Assembly (NCBI GenBank): GCA_041569895.1
Contig: JBFFXF010000301.1
Location: 1-8,647 of the forward strand
DNA length: 8,647 nt
Origin: JBFFXF01 sp041569895
GTDB lineage: Bacteria; Planctomycetota; UBA8108; JACQVS01
Direction: 5' to 3'
Shown in pieces: positions 1-6,195 of this stretch (position 1 is the stretch's first letter; each line of letters begins with the position of its first letter). The notes under the pieces were generated by a model. The model searched no databases and had not been told where the DNA came from. It saw nothing but the letters and a program-made list of their open reading frames with translations. Both the position numbers and the translations under genes were made by a program.

Positions 1-91
1 CGGGCACGTCCTTCCAGACAACGTCGAGCCCATGACCGTAGTTGCCGCGACCGGTGCTCCCGATGATTCCGACCCGATACGTCCTGGCCAT
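1..91 (-). CDS. Gfo/Idh/MocA-like oxidoreductase, N-terminal 30 residues (partial)
   Basis: The minus strand reads from an ATG at 91 down to the left edge without a stop. The peptide begins MARTYRVGIIGSTGRGNYGH and continues GLDVVWKDVP. A short basic start, a beta strand (YRVGII) and a glycine-rich turn (GSTGRGNYGHG) are what the NAD(P)-binding Rossmann fold of Gfo/Idh/MocA dehydrogenases looks like, and the GRGNYGHGLD stretch resembles planctomycete members I recall. The start is supported by GGAGGG (minus-strand reading of 97-102), five bases before the ATG. There is no signal peptide in view, so a cytoplasmic enzyme is expected. Its substrate cannot be judged from 30 residues. It is divergent from the PSD1 gene at 561, and a hexamer repeat tract abuts its Shine-Dalgarno. 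Family assignment is inference from a short stretch; the reading frame itself is convincing. Confidence 0.72.
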   Translation of the reverse strand, partial: MARTYRVGIIGSTGRGNYGHGLDVVWKDVP

Positions 92-100
92 CCTGTCCCT

Positions 101-148
101 CCGTTCCCGTCCCCGTTCCCGTCCCCGTCCCCGTTCCCGTCCCCGTCC
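101..148. repeat. Hexamer tandem repeat, 8 units of CCGTYC
   Basis: Eight consecutive 6-bp units read CCGTTC or CCGTCC: three are CCGTTC and five are CCGTCC. The tract ends ten bases from the ATG of the minus-strand oxidoreductase gene and partly overlaps its Shine-Dalgarno (97-102). A change in unit number would therefore move whatever lies upstream of that gene in steps of six bases. The same hexamer recurs at 3643-3688. Confidence 0.9.
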
Positions 149-233
149 GGCTACCACGATCGACGCCCGCGCCCCCGAGTTCAAGCCGCTTTTCTCGCCA
201 ACGACGACCCATCCCCGTCCTCGTTCCCGCCAG

Positions 234-310
234 GGCTGCTCGACTCCGCTGGCGAGACTCTGACGGCAGATGCGGGCAAGGAAGGCAGGAAGGGAGGAAG
301 GCAGGAAAGG
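234..310 (+). repeat. Composite intergenic repeat, copy 1 core
   Basis: This block aligns end to end with 3693-3770. Both begin GGCTGCTCGACT, share CGAGACTC, GACGGCAGA and GGCAAGGAAGGCAGGAAGG, and finish GAGGAAGGCAGGAAA or CAGGAAGGCAGGAAA. By eye there are about ten mismatches over roughly 76 bp. In both places the core follows a CCCGTY hexamer tract, but here about 60 bp of unrelated sequence (149-209) splits the tract. The first part (239-256) is the counterpart of an imperfect palindrome in copy 2, with the inner pairing lost. Confidence 0.85.
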
Positions 311-331
311 AAAGAGAGAGCGCAGAAGGGG

Positions 332-365
332 GAGACGACCAGCAGGTCGGCGGAACGGTCGTCTC
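332..365. repeat. Inverted repeat, 9-bp stem
   Basis: GAGACGACC (332-340) is the exact reverse complement of GGTCGTCTC (357-365), leaving a 16-base loop. No T-run follows on either strand, so a classic intrinsic terminator is unlikely. It has no counterpart in the second repeat copy. Confidence 0.5.
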
Positions 366-378
366 GGGCGGATTCCGC

Positions 379-405
379 GGCTCGACGCGTTGGACGACTC
401 GAGCC
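379..405. repeat. Inverted repeat, 7-bp stem
   Basis: GGCTCGA (379-385) pairs with TCGAGCC (399-405) across a 13-base loop. It lies 14 bp after the preceding inverted repeat. Function is unknown, and stems of this length arise often by chance in GC-rich DNA. Confidence 0.35.
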
Positions 406-439
406 AAGCTCACGAAGGCCAACCCCAACAGTCCATCCG

Positions 440-470
440 TTTCCTGCCTTCCTGAATTTCCTGCCTTCCT
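440..470 (-). repeat. Two inverted copies of the AGGAAGGCAGGAAA motif
   Basis: TTTCCTGCCTTCCT occurs at 440-453 and again at 457-470, separated by GAA. Each is the exact reverse complement of AGGAAGGCAGGAAA at 295-308 and 3754-3767. Together with copy 1 of the core they form a long inverted arrangement around the two small hairpins at 332-405. Confidence 0.85.
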
Positions 471-525
471 CATGAATCGTCTGACAGCAAGCCTTCGACG
501 TCGAGTCTCCCAGCACGAGCGCCCG

Positions 526-554
526 TTGCGTCCACGACTCCCCCCGGCTACGCT
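526..554 (+). promoter_or_regulatory. Sigma70-like promoter of the PSD1 gene, probably leaderless
   Basis: TTGCGT (526-531) and TACGCT (549-554) are separated by exactly 17 bp. The -10 matches TATAAT at its conserved first two and last positions only. Six bases separate the -10 from the ATG at 561, so transcription would begin at about the start codon itself. No Shine-Dalgarno precedes the ATG, which agrees with a leaderless mRNA. Confidence 0.45.
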
Positions 555-560
555 CTTCGC

Positions 561-3500
561 ATGCGTGTTCTGCGGGTTCTCTTCACGCTCGCCTCGCTGG
601 CGCTGGCCGTGCCGGCCATCGGCGACGAGCCGTCGCCGCTCGAGCGGCTGGATGAGCTGCGCCGGTCGCACTGGGCGTTTCGCGCGATCGGGCGGCCACG
701 GCCGCCGGAGGTCGAGGATGCCTCGTGGGTGCGCGGCGACATCGACCGGTTCGTCCTGGCGCGCCTCGAGGCGAGTGGAACGACTCCCTCGCCGCCTGCG
801 AGCCGTCGCACGCTGATTCGCCGGGCGTTCGTCGACCTCATCGGGCTGCCGCCGACCGCCGACGAGGTGCGCGCCTTCGAGGAGGACAGCTCGCCGGGCG
901 CGTTCGCGGCGATCGTCGACCGCCTGCTGGCGCGGCGCGAGTACGGCGAGCGCTGGGGGCGTCGATGGCTCGACGTGGCGAGGTACGCCGACACCAAGGG
1001 GTACGTCGACGCCGGCGAGCAGCGCTATCCCTTCGCGTGGACGTACCGCGACTGGGTCATCGGCGCGTTCAACGACGACCTGCCGTTCGACCGCTTCATC
1101 CTGGAGCAGCTCGCCGCCGACCGGCTGGTCGAGCGCGGCGAGGCGTCGCCGGAATCGCTCGCGGCGCTCGGGTTCCTGACGGTCGGCCAGCGTTTCAACT
1201 TCTTCCCGCACGAGATCCTCGATGACCGCATCGACGTCGTGACGCGTGGCTTCATGGGATTGACCGCGACATGCGCACGGTGCCACGACCACAAGTACGA
1301 CCCGATCTCGGCGGCGGACTACTACGCGCTCTACGGTGTCTTCGCGAGCTCTCGCGAGCCATCCCCGGACGCGTATCCGGTGCTCGCGCGCGCCGACAAG
1401 GCCGGCGACGTCGATGCCGATGCCGGCGAGGAGTTCGCCAGGAAGCTGCGCGAGAAGGCGGCGGCGTACGAGGAGCGGCGTCGCGAGCTGCACCGGCAGA
1501 TCCAGCACGAGTTGCGCGCGTGGGCGGGCGACTACCTGCGCTACATCGTCCAGCTGATGCCCGCGCACCGCACCGAGGCGCAACCGCCGCTGCGCACCGA
1601 GCGCGGGCTGCTGCGCGAGATGACCGCGTACGGACGCGGCGGCGTGGTGCGGTGGCGTCGCTTCATCGAGAGCCGCGGCGCCGACGACCGCGTCTTCGGC
1701 CTGTGGAACCGCCTCCTGCGACTGGAGCGCGACGAGATCCCGGCGCGGGCTCCGGCGATGATCGCGGAGCTGCGCGAGCGAGACGCCATCAACCCCGTCC
1801 TCGCCGCGGCGCTCGAGAAGAGTCCGCCGCGGACGATGGTCGACGTCGCCAGCGCCTACGGGCGCGTGCTCGAGGAGACCGATGAGCTCTGGAGAGTTGC
1901 GCTCGAGCGCGACGCGTCGTTGCAAGCGCTCGACGACGGCGCGCGCGAGGAGCTGCGAGAAGTGCTTTACGGCCGCGACGCGCCGGCGAGCATGACGCTC
2001 GATGATTCCGAGGACCTCTACCAGCTCGACGAGCACACCGACGTGCGCAAGCGGTTCGCCGACATCGAGCGCGTCTTCCTCAAGGCGGACCGCGCCGCGC
2101 CGCGGGCGATGGTGCTCGTGGATCGCGAGCGTCCTGTCGAGCAGCGCGTCTTCCTGCGCGGCGATCCGGTGACGCCGGGCGAGCGCGTCGACCCGCGCCT
2201 GCCGCGGCTCCTGGCGCACGTGCGCGAGGAGCCGTTCGAGGACGGCAGCGGGCGGCTGGAGCTCGCGCGTGCGCTGGTCGACCGGCGCAACCCGCTGACC
2301 GCGCGCGTCATCGTCAACCGTGTGTGGGCCTGGCATTTCGGCGAGGGCCTGGTGCGGACGCCGAGCGACTTCGGCGTGCGCGGCGATCCGCCGAGCCACC
2401 CGGAGCTCCTCGACTGGCTCGCGAGCTGGTTCGTCGACGGCGGCTGGTCGCTCAAGCGTCTGCACCGGCTGATCCTGCTCTCGAGCGCGTGGCAACAGTC
2501 GAGCGATGACCGACCGGAGTGCCGGCGCGTCGATCCCGACAACCGCCTGCTCTGGAGACAGAATCGCCGGCGGCTCGACTTCGAGAGCATGCGCGACTCG
2601 ATGCTCCGGGTCGCCGGTCGGCTCGAGCAGCGCGCCGGCGGGAGGCCCATCCGCGTCGCGCCGGATGATCCCGCGAGCCGGGCGCGCACGGTCTACCTGC
2701 TGCTCGACCGCGAGAAGCTGCCGAGCGTCTTCCGGGTCTTCGACTTCCCGAGCCCCGACATCTCCTCGCCCGAGCGGCCCCGGACGACGGTGCCGCAGCA
2801 GGCGCTCTTCCTGCTCAACAGCCCGTTCGTCATCGCGCAGGCGGAGGCGATCGCGTCGGCGGTCGAGGCCGCGTACGGCGATGGCCAAGAGGGTGACGGC
2901 GCCGGTGTCGCGGAGCGCGTGCGCTCGGTCTACCGCCGGGTGCTCCAGCGTGAGCCCGACGCGGCCGAGATCGACCTCGCCGCGGAGGTGGTCGCCCAGC
3001 CGGTGCGCGAGGTCGCCAGCGAGCCGCCGTCTCCGTGGCGGTACGGCTTCGGCGCGTACGACGAGGAGCGCGAGCGCGTCGCGTCGTTCACGCCGCTGCC
3101 GCACTTCAACGGCAGCGCGTGGCAGGGCGGACCGGCGTGGCCCGACCCGGCTCTCTCGCACCTGCGGTTGACGGCGACCGGCGGCCACGTCGGCATCGAC
3201 CGGGAGCACGCGGCGATTCGCCGGTGGGTGGCGCCGCGGGACGGCCGGGTGTCGATCGACGGCACGCTGGCCCACGGGGAGGAGGACTGCGGCGATGGCG
3301 TGCGGGGACGCATCGTCTCGAGCGTCCACGGCGAGCTCGGCCGCTTCGAGGTGTACAAGCAGCGAGTCGAGACGACCGTCGACGCGGTGGACGTCACGGC
3401 GGGCGACACCATCGATTTCATCGCCGATTGCCGCGACAACCACTTCTGCGACCTCTTCGACTGGGCGCCGGTGGTGCGCCAGCACCCCGCGGGAGCGAGC

Positions 3501-3632
3501 GACACGCCGATCGAGTGGAACGCCGAGCGAGACTTCGGCGGCGCCGGCGGGGCGAGGCAGCCGGAGCTCTCGCCCGTGGCGCGTTTGGCGCAGGTGCTGT
3601 TGCAGTCGAACGAGTTCCTGTTCGTGGATTAG
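561..3632 (+). CDS. Secreted PSCyt2/PSD1 (DUF1549/DUF1553) protein
   Basis: A 1023-residue protein of the large planctomycete DUF1549/DUF1553 family, whose biochemical role is unproven. Residues 1-21 form a signal peptide (basic start, hydrophobic LFTLASLALAVPA, cleavage near AIG), so export is expected; this fixes the ATG start. HWAF (37-40) precedes the PSCyt2 domain, about residues 55-265, with IDRFVLARL (61-69), FVDLIGLPPT (90-99) and YGERWGRRWLDVARYADTKG (128-147). CARCHDHKYDP (238-248) contains a CxxCH that could bind haem c. The PSD1 domain starts near 565 (RLELARALVDRRNPLTARVI) and ends with LAQVLLQSNEFLFVD at the C-terminus. The usual N-terminal PSCyt1 cytochrome domain is absent. 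A segment of about 185 residues (814-1000) with a beta-rich look interrupts the end of PSD1; I recall related inserts in family members. The DUF1501 gene downstream is its habitual partner. Confidence 0.93.
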   Translation: MRVLRVLFTLASLALAVPAIGDEPSPLERLDELRRSHWAFRAIGRPRPPEVEDASWVRGDIDRFVLARLEASGTTPSPPASRRTLIRRAFVDLIGLPPTADEVRAFEEDSSPGAFAAIVDRLLARREYGERWGRRWLDVARYADTKGYVDAGEQRYPFAWTYRDWVIGAFNDDLPFDRFILEQLAADRLVERGEASPESLAALGFLTVGQRFNFFPHEILDDRIDVVTRGFMGLTATCARCHDHKYDPISAADYYALYGVFASSREPSPDAYPVLARADKAGDVDADAGEEFARKLREKAAAYEERRRELHRQIQHELRAWAGDYLRYIVQLMPAHRTEAQPPLRTERGLLREMTAYGRGGVVRWRRFIESRGADDRVFGLWNRLLRLERDEIPARAPAMIAELRERDAINPVLAAALEKSPPRTMVDVASAYGRVLEETDELWRVALERDASLQALDDGAREELREVLYGRDAPASMTLDDSEDLYQLDEHTDVRKRFADIERVFLKADRAAPRAMVLVDRERPVEQRVFLRGDPVTPGERVDPRLPRLLAHVREEPFEDGSGRLELARALVDRRNPLTARVIVNRVWAWHFGEGLVRTPSDFGVRGDPPSHPELLDWLASWFVDGGWSLKRLHRLILLSSAWQQSSDDRPECRRVDPDNRLLWRQNRRRLDFESMRDSMLRVAGRLEQRAGGRPIRVAPDDPASRARTVYLLLDREKLPSVFRVFDFPSPDISSPERPRTTVPQQALFLLNSPFVIAQAEAIASAVEAAYGDGQEGDGAGVAERVRSVYRRVLQREPDAAEIDLAAEVVAQPVREVASEPPSPWRYGFGAYDEERERVASFTPLPHFNGSAWQGGPAWPDPALSHLRLTATGGHVGIDREHAAIRRWVAPRDGRVSIDGTLAHGEEDCGDGVRGRIVSSVHGELGRFEVYKQRVETTVDAVDVTAGDTIDFIADCRDNHFCDLFDWAPVVRQHPAGASDTPIEWNAERDFGGAGGARQPELSPVARLAQVLLQSNEFLFVD

Positions 3633-3642
3633 CGCCCTTACT

Positions 3643-3688
3643 CCCGTCCCCGTCCCCGTTCCCGTTCCCGTGCCCGTTCCCGTTCCCG
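3643..3688. repeat. Hexamer tandem repeat, about 7.7 units of CCCGTN
   Basis: The units are two CCCGTC, two CCCGTT, one CCCGTG, two CCCGTT and a final CCCG. The tract starts ten bases after the PSD1 stop codon. It is the same repeat as 101-148 and directly precedes the second composite core. Confidence 0.9.
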
Positions 3689-3692
3689 AAAA

Positions 3693-3770
3693 GGCTGCTC
3701 GACTTCGAAGACGAGACTCGGACGGCAGAGCACGGCAAGGAAGGCAGGAAGGCAGGAAGGCAGGAAACGG
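3693..3770 (+). repeat. Composite intergenic repeat, copy 2 core
   Basis: This aligns with 234-310 (about ten mismatches over 76 bp by eye). Near its start an imperfect palindrome, CTCGACTTCGAAGACGAG (3698-3715), pairs at all but one position around TTCGAA. It ends in overlapping AGGAAGGC units and one exact AGGAAGGCAGGAAA (3754-3767). Here only four bases lie between hexamer tract and core, so this copy looks the more intact of the two. Confidence 0.85.
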
Positions 3771-3835
3771 AGAAGAGGGAAGGGAAAGCGGATGCCGCAG
3801 AGCGAGGGGGCGGTCGAGGTACGACGAGGACGGGA

Positions 3836-3871
3836 ACGCAGATTACGCAGATTACGCAGATTGACGCAGAT
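3836..3871. repeat. 9-bp tandem repeat ACGCAGATT
   Basis: Three perfect ACGCAGATT units (3836-3862) are followed, after one G, by ACGCAGAT (3864-3871). Because the unit is 9 bp it gives repetitive peptides in every frame, including NLR or TQI runs, which are artefacts. I recall similar ACGCAGATT arrays between genes in other environmental bacterial genomes. Confidence 0.85.
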
Positions 3872-3900
3872 CGAGGCAACGATGGGTGTCGGGTTCGGGG

Positions 3901-3931
3901 CTCTGACCTCTGTCTCTGGTCTCTGTCTCTG
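3901..3931. repeat. CTCTG short direct repeats
   Basis: CTCTG occurs five times at 3901, 3908, 3914, 3921 and 3927, mostly as GTCTCTG or GACCTCTG. It is a pyrimidine-rich low-complexity stretch following the 9-bp array. No function can be read from it. Confidence 0.6.
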
Positions 3932-4021
3932 CCTCCGAATCAAACCGAGGCCCAGGTTTTCCCGAATCCCCGCCGACCCCCTGCCGACATCACAAGAGAT
4001 AGACTACCCGAGCAGACCACG

Positions 4022-4552
4022 ATGCCCGATAACCGCCGCCCCTCCATCGCCGTCTGGATCCTCCTCGCCCTGCTGGCGCTCTGCGCGCTCGATGTGGCGT
4101 GGCGCTATGATGAGCTGCCCGACCGGATCGCCGTTCATTTCGGCGTCGACGGACAGGCCGACCGCTGGGACTCGAAGGCGGGCTTCGCGGTGACCTGCGC
4201 GATCGCCGAGGTCTTCGTGCTGGTGATCTTTCTCGGCGTCCCGGCGCTGATCCGGCGCACGCCGGATCGGTGGCTTCGCCTGCCGAACAAGTCCTACTGG
4301 CTCGTGCCCGAGCGCCGGGCGAGCGCGCTGGGGAAAGTGGTCTCGACGCTCCACTGGAACGGCGTCGCCTCGGCGTTCCTTCTCCTCGTCTGCTTCGATG
4401 CATTGATGCGCGTCGCGCTCGGTCTCCAGGAGGGCCTCGGAGCGGGCTTTCTGTGGACCTTCATCGCCTACATGATCTTCGTCCCCGGGTCCGCCGTGTG
4501 GCTGGTGCTGCAACTCCGCGTCCCCCGCGCCGAGATGGAGCGCACGCCCTGA
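4022..4552 (+). CDS. DUF1648 domain membrane protein
   Basis: A 176-residue inner-membrane protein of unknown function. Four hydrophobic segments are seen at about residues 9-27, 57-77, 113-133 and 143-165. Between the first two lies LPDRIAVHFGVDGQADRW (32-49) followed by SK, the signature of DUF1648 (Leu-Pro, then His-Phe, then Gly and Trp, then Ser-Lys), a domain also found in SdpI-like proteins. LPNKSYWLVPERR (87-99) also recurs in this group as I recall it. The open frame extends far upstream inside the PSD1 gene, but that part is out of frame with the real gene and rich in Arg; the ATG at 4022 fits the family N-terminus. There is no strong Shine-Dalgarno. The gene stands between PSD1 and DUF1501, which are usually adjacent, so it may be unrelated to them. 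Confidence 0.85.
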   Translation: MPDNRRPSIAVWILLALLALCALDVAWRYDELPDRIAVHFGVDGQADRWDSKAGFAVTCAIAEVFVLVIFLGVPALIRRTPDRWLRLPNKSYWLVPERRASALGKVVSTLHWNGVASAFLLLVCFDALMRVALGLQEGLGAGFLWTFIAYMIFVPGSAVWLVLQLRVPRAEMERTP

Positions 4553-4593
4553 TCCGTCCGGCGTCCCGCGGCCCGCTCCTCGCCCCGCGTCGC

Positions 4594-4622
4594 TTGACTT
4601 GCCCCTCGACCCTCGCGAGAAT
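4594..4622 (+). promoter_or_regulatory. Sigma70-like promoter before the DUF1501 gene
   Basis: TTGACT (4594-4599) and GAGAAT (4617-4622) are separated by 17 bp. The -10 and its flanks, CGCGAGAATCACCC, match the tRNA promoter (CGCGAGAATGACCC, from 7307) at all but one base, also with a 17-bp spacer. A start point near 4629 is expected. This suits the ATG at 4682 with a leader of about 53 bases. It would make the alternative GTG at 4628 a leaderless start. Confidence 0.6.
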
Positions 4623-4681
4623 CACCCGTGACTGGAGGACCGGTGGTGTCGACCGGTCGCCGGCTCTTCGCCGAGGTGTCG

Positions 4682-6109
4682 ATGCAGAATCGAGGCACGC
4701 CGCACGTCGCACCGGCGCCCCCGACGCGGCGCGAGTTCCTGGCGCGGTCGGGAATGGGGTTCGCGATGCTCGGGCTCGGCGGCATCCTCGCCGCCGATGA
4801 GGGCTCGCCGGCGACGACTCCCCTTGTCCCGGGGGCGCCGCACTTCGCGCCGCGGGCGAGGCGCATCATCCACATCTTCATGAACGGCGGCCCGTCGCAC
4901 GTCGACACCTTCGACCCCAAGCCGCTCCTCGACAAACACCACGGCCAGATGCTGCCGATCCCGAACCTGCTCACCGAGCGGGAGACCGGGGCGGCGTTCC
5001 GGTCGCCGTTCAAGTTCGAGCGGTACGGCGAGAGCGGCATCGAGATCAGCGAGCTCTTCTCGCACGTCGGGGCGCACGCCGACGACATCTGCGTCATCCG
5101 ATCGATGTACGCCGACGTCCCGAACCACGAGCCGTCGCTGATGCTGATGAACTGCGGCGACAACACGCTCGTGCGGCCGAGCATGGGCTCGTGGCTGACG
5201 TACGGGCTCGGCACCGAGAACCGCAACCTGCCGGGCTTCACCGCGATGTGCCCGGGCGGGCATCCGGTGAAGGGGCCCGACAACTGGCGCTCGGCGTTCC
5301 TGCCGGGGATCTACGAGGGCGCCTACGTCGACACGCAGCACCGCGCCGTCGATCGGCTGATCGAGAACATCCGCAACGAGCGGCTCGGCCTCGTCGAGCA
5401 GCGACGACAGATCGATCTGCTCCAGGCGCTCAACCGCAGGCACCTCGCCGGGCGCGGGCACGACGCGGCGCTTGAGGCGAGGATCCAGTCGTACGAGCAG
5501 GGCTACCGGATGCAGCTCGCGGCGAGCGACGCGTTCGACGTCGAGCGCGAGCCGGAGTCGATCCGCGCCATGTACGGCGACACGGTGCAGGCGCGGCAGA
5601 TCCTCATCGCGCGCCGGCTGATCGAGCGCGGCGTGCGCTTCGTGCAGGTGTGGCACGGCAAGTGGCAGCCGTGGGACAACCACGACAAGATCGAGGAGAA
5701 CCACCGCAACCTCGCCGGCGAGTGCTCGCAGGCGATCGGCGCGTTGCTCGCCGACCTCAAGCAGCGCGGGCTGCTGGACGAGACGCTGGTGATCTGGGGC
5801 GGGGAGTTCGGCCGCACGCCGACGGTCGAGGTGCGCAACGGCAAGGACTCGAAGCTCGGGCGCGACCACAACCACTACGGCTTCTCGGTGTGGCTCGCCG
5901 GCGGCGGCGTGCGGGGCGGCACGGTGTACGGGGCGACCGACGAGTTCGGCTTCCGCGCCGTCGAGAACCCGGTCCACGTCCACGACCTGCACGCGACGAT
6001 TCTCCACCTCATGGGGCTCGACCACGAGCGCCTGACGTATCGCTACGCGGGCCGCGACTTCCGGCTCACCGACGTCCACGGACGCGTGATCGACGAGATC
6101 ATCGCGTGA
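4682..6109 (+). CDS. DUF1501 protein with Tat signal
   Basis: A 475-residue DUF1501 protein (alkaline phosphatase-like superfamily; activity unproven). Residues 15-20 (TRREFL) followed by a hydrophobic run (24-38, GMGFAMLGLGGILAA) form a twin-arginine signal, so folded export is expected. Family motifs seen are MNGGPSHVDTFDPKP (67-81), GGEFGRTP (373-380), GRDHNHYG (393-400) and the C-terminal HDLHATILHLMGLDHERLTY. Length is normal for the family. I chose the ATG at 4682, with GAGGT four bases upstream, because it puts 15 residues before the Arg pair; an in-frame GTG at 4628 would add 18 residues. It is the usual partner of PSD1 proteins, here one gene removed. The 86-bp gap to the next gene is compatible with co-transcription. 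A long open frame on the opposite strand is only a shadow. Confidence 0.92.
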   Translation: MQNRGTPHVAPAPPTRREFLARSGMGFAMLGLGGILAADEGSPATTPLVPGAPHFAPRARRIIHIFMNGGPSHVDTFDPKPLLDKHHGQMLPIPNLLTERETGAAFRSPFKFERYGESGIEISELFSHVGAHADDICVIRSMYADVPNHEPSLMLMNCGDNTLVRPSMGSWLTYGLGTENRNLPGFTAMCPGGHPVKGPDNWRSAFLPGIYEGAYVDTQHRAVDRLIENIRNERLGLVEQRRQIDLLQALNRRHLAGRGHDAALEARIQSYEQGYRMQLAASDAFDVEREPESIRAMYGDTVQARQILIARRLIERGVRFVQVWHGKWQPWDNHDKIEENHRNLAGECSQAIGALLADLKQRGLLDETLVIWGGEFGRTPTVEVRNGKDSKLGRDHNHYGFSVWLAGGGVRGGTVYGATDEFGFRAVENPVHVHDLHATILHLMGLDHERLTYRYAGRDFRLTDVHGRVIDEIIA

Positions 6110-6183
6110 TCGGCGGACGGCAGCCGAGCAGCGCGCAGCCCGACGACGCGAATCTGACCACGGACACACCGACACAGCACTCC

Positions 6184-6189
6184 AGGAGA
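6184..6189 (+). promoter_or_regulatory. Shine-Dalgarno AGGAGA of the PmoA-like gene
   Basis: AGGAGA lies six bases before the ATG at 6196 and decides this start. The open frame continues upstream across the DUF1501 gene in another frame, but that part is an Arg-rich shadow. This is the clearest ribosome binding site among the four plus-strand genes left of the tRNA. Confidence 0.8.
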
Positions 6190-6195
6190 ACACCG

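Larger units (their letters stand above)
92..560. other. Divergent intergenic region, repeat-rich, no gene seen
   Basis: This stretch separates the divergent oxidoreductase (minus) and PSD1 (plus) genes. It holds a hexamer tract (101-148), a degenerate remnant of the same hexamer near 211-229, a purine-rich block (234-310), two short hairpins (332-365 and 379-405), two inverted copies of the purine motif (440-470) and a promoter-like sequence (526-554). Open frames across it are low-complexity (Pro/Ser/Phe or Arg/Gly/Lys runs) and come from the repeats, so I call no gene here. Confidence 0.75.
3633..4021. other. Intergenic region with second repeat copy, no gene seen
   Basis: The region between the PSD1 stop and the DUF1648 start holds, in order, a hexamer tract (3643-3688), the second composite repeat core (3693-3770), a 9-bp tandem repeat (3836-3871) and a CTCTG-rich stretch (3901-3931). 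Translations are low-complexity on both strands. A TAGACT at 4000-4005 could be a -10 box for the DUF1648 gene, but no -35 box lies at a usual distance. I see no clear terminator hairpin after the PSD1 stop. Confidence 0.7.

Noticed and set aside
101..148. Possible CRISPR-like array
   Set aside because: The repeats are 6 bp, directly adjacent, with no spacers. The same applies to 3643-3688 and 3836-3871.
32..516. Overlapping open frames on both strands in the left intergenic region
   Set aside because: Their translations are Pro/Ser/Phe or Arg/Lys/Gly runs from the hexamer and purine repeats, with no ribosome binding sites or family motifs.
4000..4005. TAGACT as a promoter -10 for the DUF1648 gene
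   Set aside because: No recognisable -35 box lies 15-19 bp upstream, so I did not list it as a feature.
3035..4021. Upstream in-frame extension of the DUF1648 gene through the PSD1 gene
   Set aside because: It is a shadow of PSD1 in another frame and then of the repeats; the family N-terminus begins at 4022.
4622..6193. A 523-residue open frame on the minus strand opposite the DUF1501 gene
   Set aside because: It is Arg/Val/Ala/Asp-rich shadow coding caused by high GC at third positions; the plus strand has clear DUF1501 motifs.
5650..6195. Upstream in-frame extension of the PmoA-like gene
   Set aside because: It is Arg-rich and overlaps the DUF1501 gene; the Tat signal and AGGAGA set the start at 6196.
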